Shown here: in pieces, positions 62,370-64,000 of the stretch
How the letters are laid out: every line of letters begins with the position of its first letter
How positions within the stretch are numbered: position 1 is the stretch's first letter
Assembly (NCBI RefSeq): GCF_002223055.1
Contig: NZ_NKFL01000006.1
Span: 2,728,001 to 2,792,000 of the forward strand
Direction: 5' to 3'
Origin: Burkholderia sp. HI2500
Lineage (GTDB): Bacteria; Pseudomonadota; Gammaproteobacteria; Burkholderiales; Burkholderiaceae
DNA length: 64,000 bases
Translations under genes and position numbers: made by a program
The notes under the pieces: generated by a model
What the model saw: only the letters and a program-made list of their open reading frames with translations
What the model was told of the DNA's origin: nothing
Databases searched by the model: none

Positions 62370-62849
62370 TCACAGCCCGAGGTCGGACAGCCCCGGATGA
62401 TCGTCCGGACGACGGCCGAGCGGCCAGTGATAGAGACGATCCTGCTCGCGAATCGGCAGGTCGTTGATGCTCGCGTGACGATGCGCCATCAGGCCGTTCT
62501 CGTCGAACTCCCAGTTTTCGTTGCCGTACGAACGGAACCAGTTGCCGGCGTCGTCATGCCATTCGTATGCAAAGCGCACCGCGATGCGATTGCCGTCGAA
62601 CGCCCACAGCTCCTTGATCAACCGGTAGTCGAGCTCGCGCGTCCACTTGCGCTGCAGCAGCCCGACGATCTCGTCGCGGCCGGTCACGAATTCCGCGCGG
62701 TTGCGCCATTGGCTTTGCGGCGTATAGGCGAGCGACACGCGCTGCGGGTCGCGCGTGTTCCATCCGTCCTCGGCGGCGCGCACCTTCTGGCGCGCCGTTT
62801 CGAGCGTGAAGGGCGGAACGGGCGGACGGACTTCGGGGGAAGCGGACAT
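62370..62849 (-). CDS. NTF2-like protein (DUF1348)
   Basis: A 159-residue protein of the nuclear transport factor 2-like fold, DUF1348 branch. Pattern marks are [14 protein letters not shown] and [20 protein letters not shown]. Function is unknown; many relatives are small-molecule binding or isomerase-like. AGGAG precedes the ATG. The TetR gene lies 63 bases upstream on the same strand and probably regulates it. Confidence 0.88.
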   Translation of the reverse strand: MSASPEVRPPVPPFTLETARQKVRAAEDGWNTRDPQRVSLAYTPQSQWRNRAEFVTGRDEIVGLLQRKWTRELDYRLIKELWAFDGNRIAVRFAYEWHDDAGNWFRSYGNENWEFDENGLMAHRHASINDLPIREQDRLYHWPLGRRPDDHPGLSDLGL

Positions 62850-62912
62850 GGGTTGCTCCTGTTCAGGTTCTGGCCGCGGACAATCGCGGCCGGTTCGGAT
62901 TCGCTGCTTCGA

Positions 62913-63518
62913 CTAGCGGGACACCACGTCGAGCAGCAGTTCGGCCGTTGCGCGCGCGTCGCGCGCAGCGTTTGCATCGCCGGTGACGAGTGCCACGCCG
63001 ATGGCACCGTCGATCAGCACGAGCCATTGGCGCGCCAGACGCGCGAGCCCGCGTCGCTCGATGCCGGTTTCGTCGGCATACGCGTCGAACCGCTCGCGTA
63101 CGAATGCCAGCAGGCGTGCCTTGTGCTCGCGTGCGACGACGCGCACGGGATCGTCCGCGTCGGGAATCTCGCCCGATGCGTTCAGGAACGCGCAGCCGTG
63201 AAAGTCGGGCTGCCCGAACCAGTCGCGCAGCACGTCGAACATGCCGAGCAGTTGCGCGCGCGGCGCCTTGCCGCGCGCCAGCGTCGCATCGACGAACCAG
63301 CGCATCCAGCGCTCGTCGCGGCGTTCGAGCGCGGCCACGACCAGCGCCTCCTTCGATTCGAAATGCGAATAAAAGCTCTTTCTGGCCGCGCCGGATCGCT
63401 TGACGATCGCATCGACGCCGGTTGCATGGATACCGCCCGAATAGATCAGCGCTTCGGCTGCATCGAGCAGCCGGTCGCGAACGCCCGGTTCGGCGGAGGA
63501 GTCGTGAGGTGTGTTCAT
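62913..63518 (-). CDS. TetR-family regulator
   Basis: A 201-residue repressor with an N-terminal helix-turn-helix (G-I-H-A-T-G-V-D-A-I-V-K-R-S-G-A-A-R-K-S) followed by F-Y-S-H-F-E-S-K-E-A-L and an all-helical ligand domain. A 14-base perfect palindrome 11 bases before its ATG is a likely autoregulatory operator. It forms a probable operon with the NTF2-like gene. The ligand is unknown. Confidence 0.92.
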   Translation of the reverse strand: MNTPHDSSAEPGVRDRLLDAAEALIYSGGIHATGVDAIVKRSGAARKSFYSHFESKEALVVAALERRDERWMRWFVDATLARGKAPRAQLLGMFDVLRDWFGQPDFHGCAFLNASGEIPDADDPVRVVAREHKARLLAFVRERFDAYADETGIERRGLARLARQWLVLIDGAIGVALVTGDANAARDARATAELLLDVVSR

Positions 63519-63529
63519 GGGTTTACGGT

Positions 63530-63543
63530 AGAACGATCGTTCT
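63530..63543. promoter_or_regulatory. TetR operator candidate
   Basis: AGAACGATCGTTCT is a perfect 14-base palindrome directly upstream of the TetR start codon. Its place and symmetry fit a TetR-dimer site. Confidence 0.7.
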
Positions 63544-63562
63544 CCGCCGTCAACACCCGCAT

Positions 63563-63588
63563 GAAAAAGCCCTGTCGTCGAGAGGGCT
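63563..63588 (-). terminator. Terminator-like hairpin upstream of the TetR gene
   Basis: On the minus strand AGCCCT and AGGGCT arms (loop CTCGACGAC) are followed by TTTTC. It would stop minus-strand transcription before the TetR promoter, isolating that unit. Confidence 0.55.
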
Positions 63589-63700
63589 GAACCGCGGCCT
63601 GGCCGCGTGACGTGGCCCGCCGCGTTTACGACATTTTTTCTTGAAGCGAACGCGCGACGCTCACTACACTTCGGTCACCCTGTCTGGGCGAAAGGACATC

Positions 63701-64000
63701 ATGCAGCGACCGGAATCCGCGCGCCCCGCGCGCGCCTATGCGGCTTATGCGAAGCGGCTCGACGGCCGCGTCGTCGTGCGGCGCTTCGACCCGCGCAGCG
63801 ATTCGTACGACGCGTTGACCGCGCTGCTGCATCGCGCGTTCGCACCGCTTGGCGCACTGGGCTTCAACTGCCCGGGCGTCGATCAGACGGCCTCGGCGAC
63901 ACGCGAACGCGTGCTCACCGGCGAGTGCTTCGTCGCGCTCGGCAACGCGCACCTGGTCGCGACGATGACGATGCGTTCGCACGATCCCGATTCCCGCTGC
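63701..64000 (+). CDS. GNAT-like acetyltransferase, N-terminal part (cut by window edge)
   Basis: The first 100 codons of a gene that runs off the window. AAGGA precedes the ATG at 63701. The translation has Y-D-A-L-T-A-L-L-H-R-A-F-A-P-L, then E-C-F-V-A-L-G-N-A-H-L-V-A-T-M-T-M, the helix 1 and strand 2-3 pattern of GNAT N-acetyltransferases. The acetyl-CoA motif would lie beyond the window. An opposite-strand frame here is a shadow. Confidence 0.7.
   Translation, partial: MQRPESARPARAYAAYAKRLDGRVVVRRFDPRSDSYDALTALLHRAFAPLGALGFNCPGVDQTASATRERVLTGECFVALGNAHLVATMTMRSHDPDSRC

Noticed and set aside
63626..63982. 118-codon minus-strand frame at the right edge
   Set aside because: Opposite strand of the GNAT gene, which has an AAGGA site and a family pattern.

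Overview
The window looks like a segment of a Burkholderia replicon, most likely from the B. cepacia complex and probably a secondary chromosome. Reasons: very high GC with strongly G/C-biased third codon positions, long antisense shadow frames, many LysR and AraC regulators beside small catabolic operons, and a pca/pob aromatic pathway split from its ring-cleavage genes. This assignment is inference from content; no rRNA, tRNA or CRISPR array was seen.

Layout. 0-0.6 kb: the end of a LysE-type exporter and a small unknown gene. 0.7-8.7 kb: protocatechuate lower pathway (pcaIJ, pcaBDC, a PcaK-like permease), pobA and a divergent LysR regulator; pcaGH is absent. 8.7-17.1 kb: folE-folM (translationally coupled), a long serine acetyltransferase, two small unknowns, a universal stress protein beside an FNR-type oxygen sensor, argP/LysE-type exporter, and an aldo/keto reductase. 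17.2-29.2 kb: two catabolic clusters, each with its own AraC regulator and outer-membrane protein (cupin dioxygenase-MFS-ADH-SDR-porin; SphA-like protein-GMC dehydrogenase-ALDH), plus a small GMC gene remnant. 29.4-33.2 kb: an FHA protein coupled by a 4-base overlap to a 957-residue kinase/cyclase-like/ATPase protein.

A probable genomic island spans about 34.0-51.2 kb. It is bounded by two copies of the same DNA: an intact padR-siderophore-interacting-protein operon on the right (51.2-52.8 kb) and a 441-bp, about 99% identical, internally deleted copy on the left (33970-34410). The island carries an unrecognised cluster rich in metal-dependent oxidative enzymes (a PAP2-desaturase fusion, two GNAT-like proteins, an alpha/beta hydrolase, a ferritin-like COG3687 protein, a second desaturase, a GH3-type acyl-adenylating enzyme and a Rieske oxygenase), followed by an orphan type VI secretion cassette vgrG-tle3-tla3-PAAR with no visible separate immunity gene.

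52.9-64 kb returns to ordinary content: a small membrane protein, a BcrC-like phosphatase preceded by a terminator-like hairpin, an adc-bdhA-patatin operon for C4 ketone/hydroxyacid metabolism, argC with a divergent LysR gene, a DmlR-like regulator divergent from a tartrate/malate dehydrogenase, an NTF2-like protein, a TetR regulator with a clear palindromic operator, and the start of a GNAT gene. A short motif, CCCG(T/A)AAANNCTCACC, recurs in several intergenic gaps of this last part.
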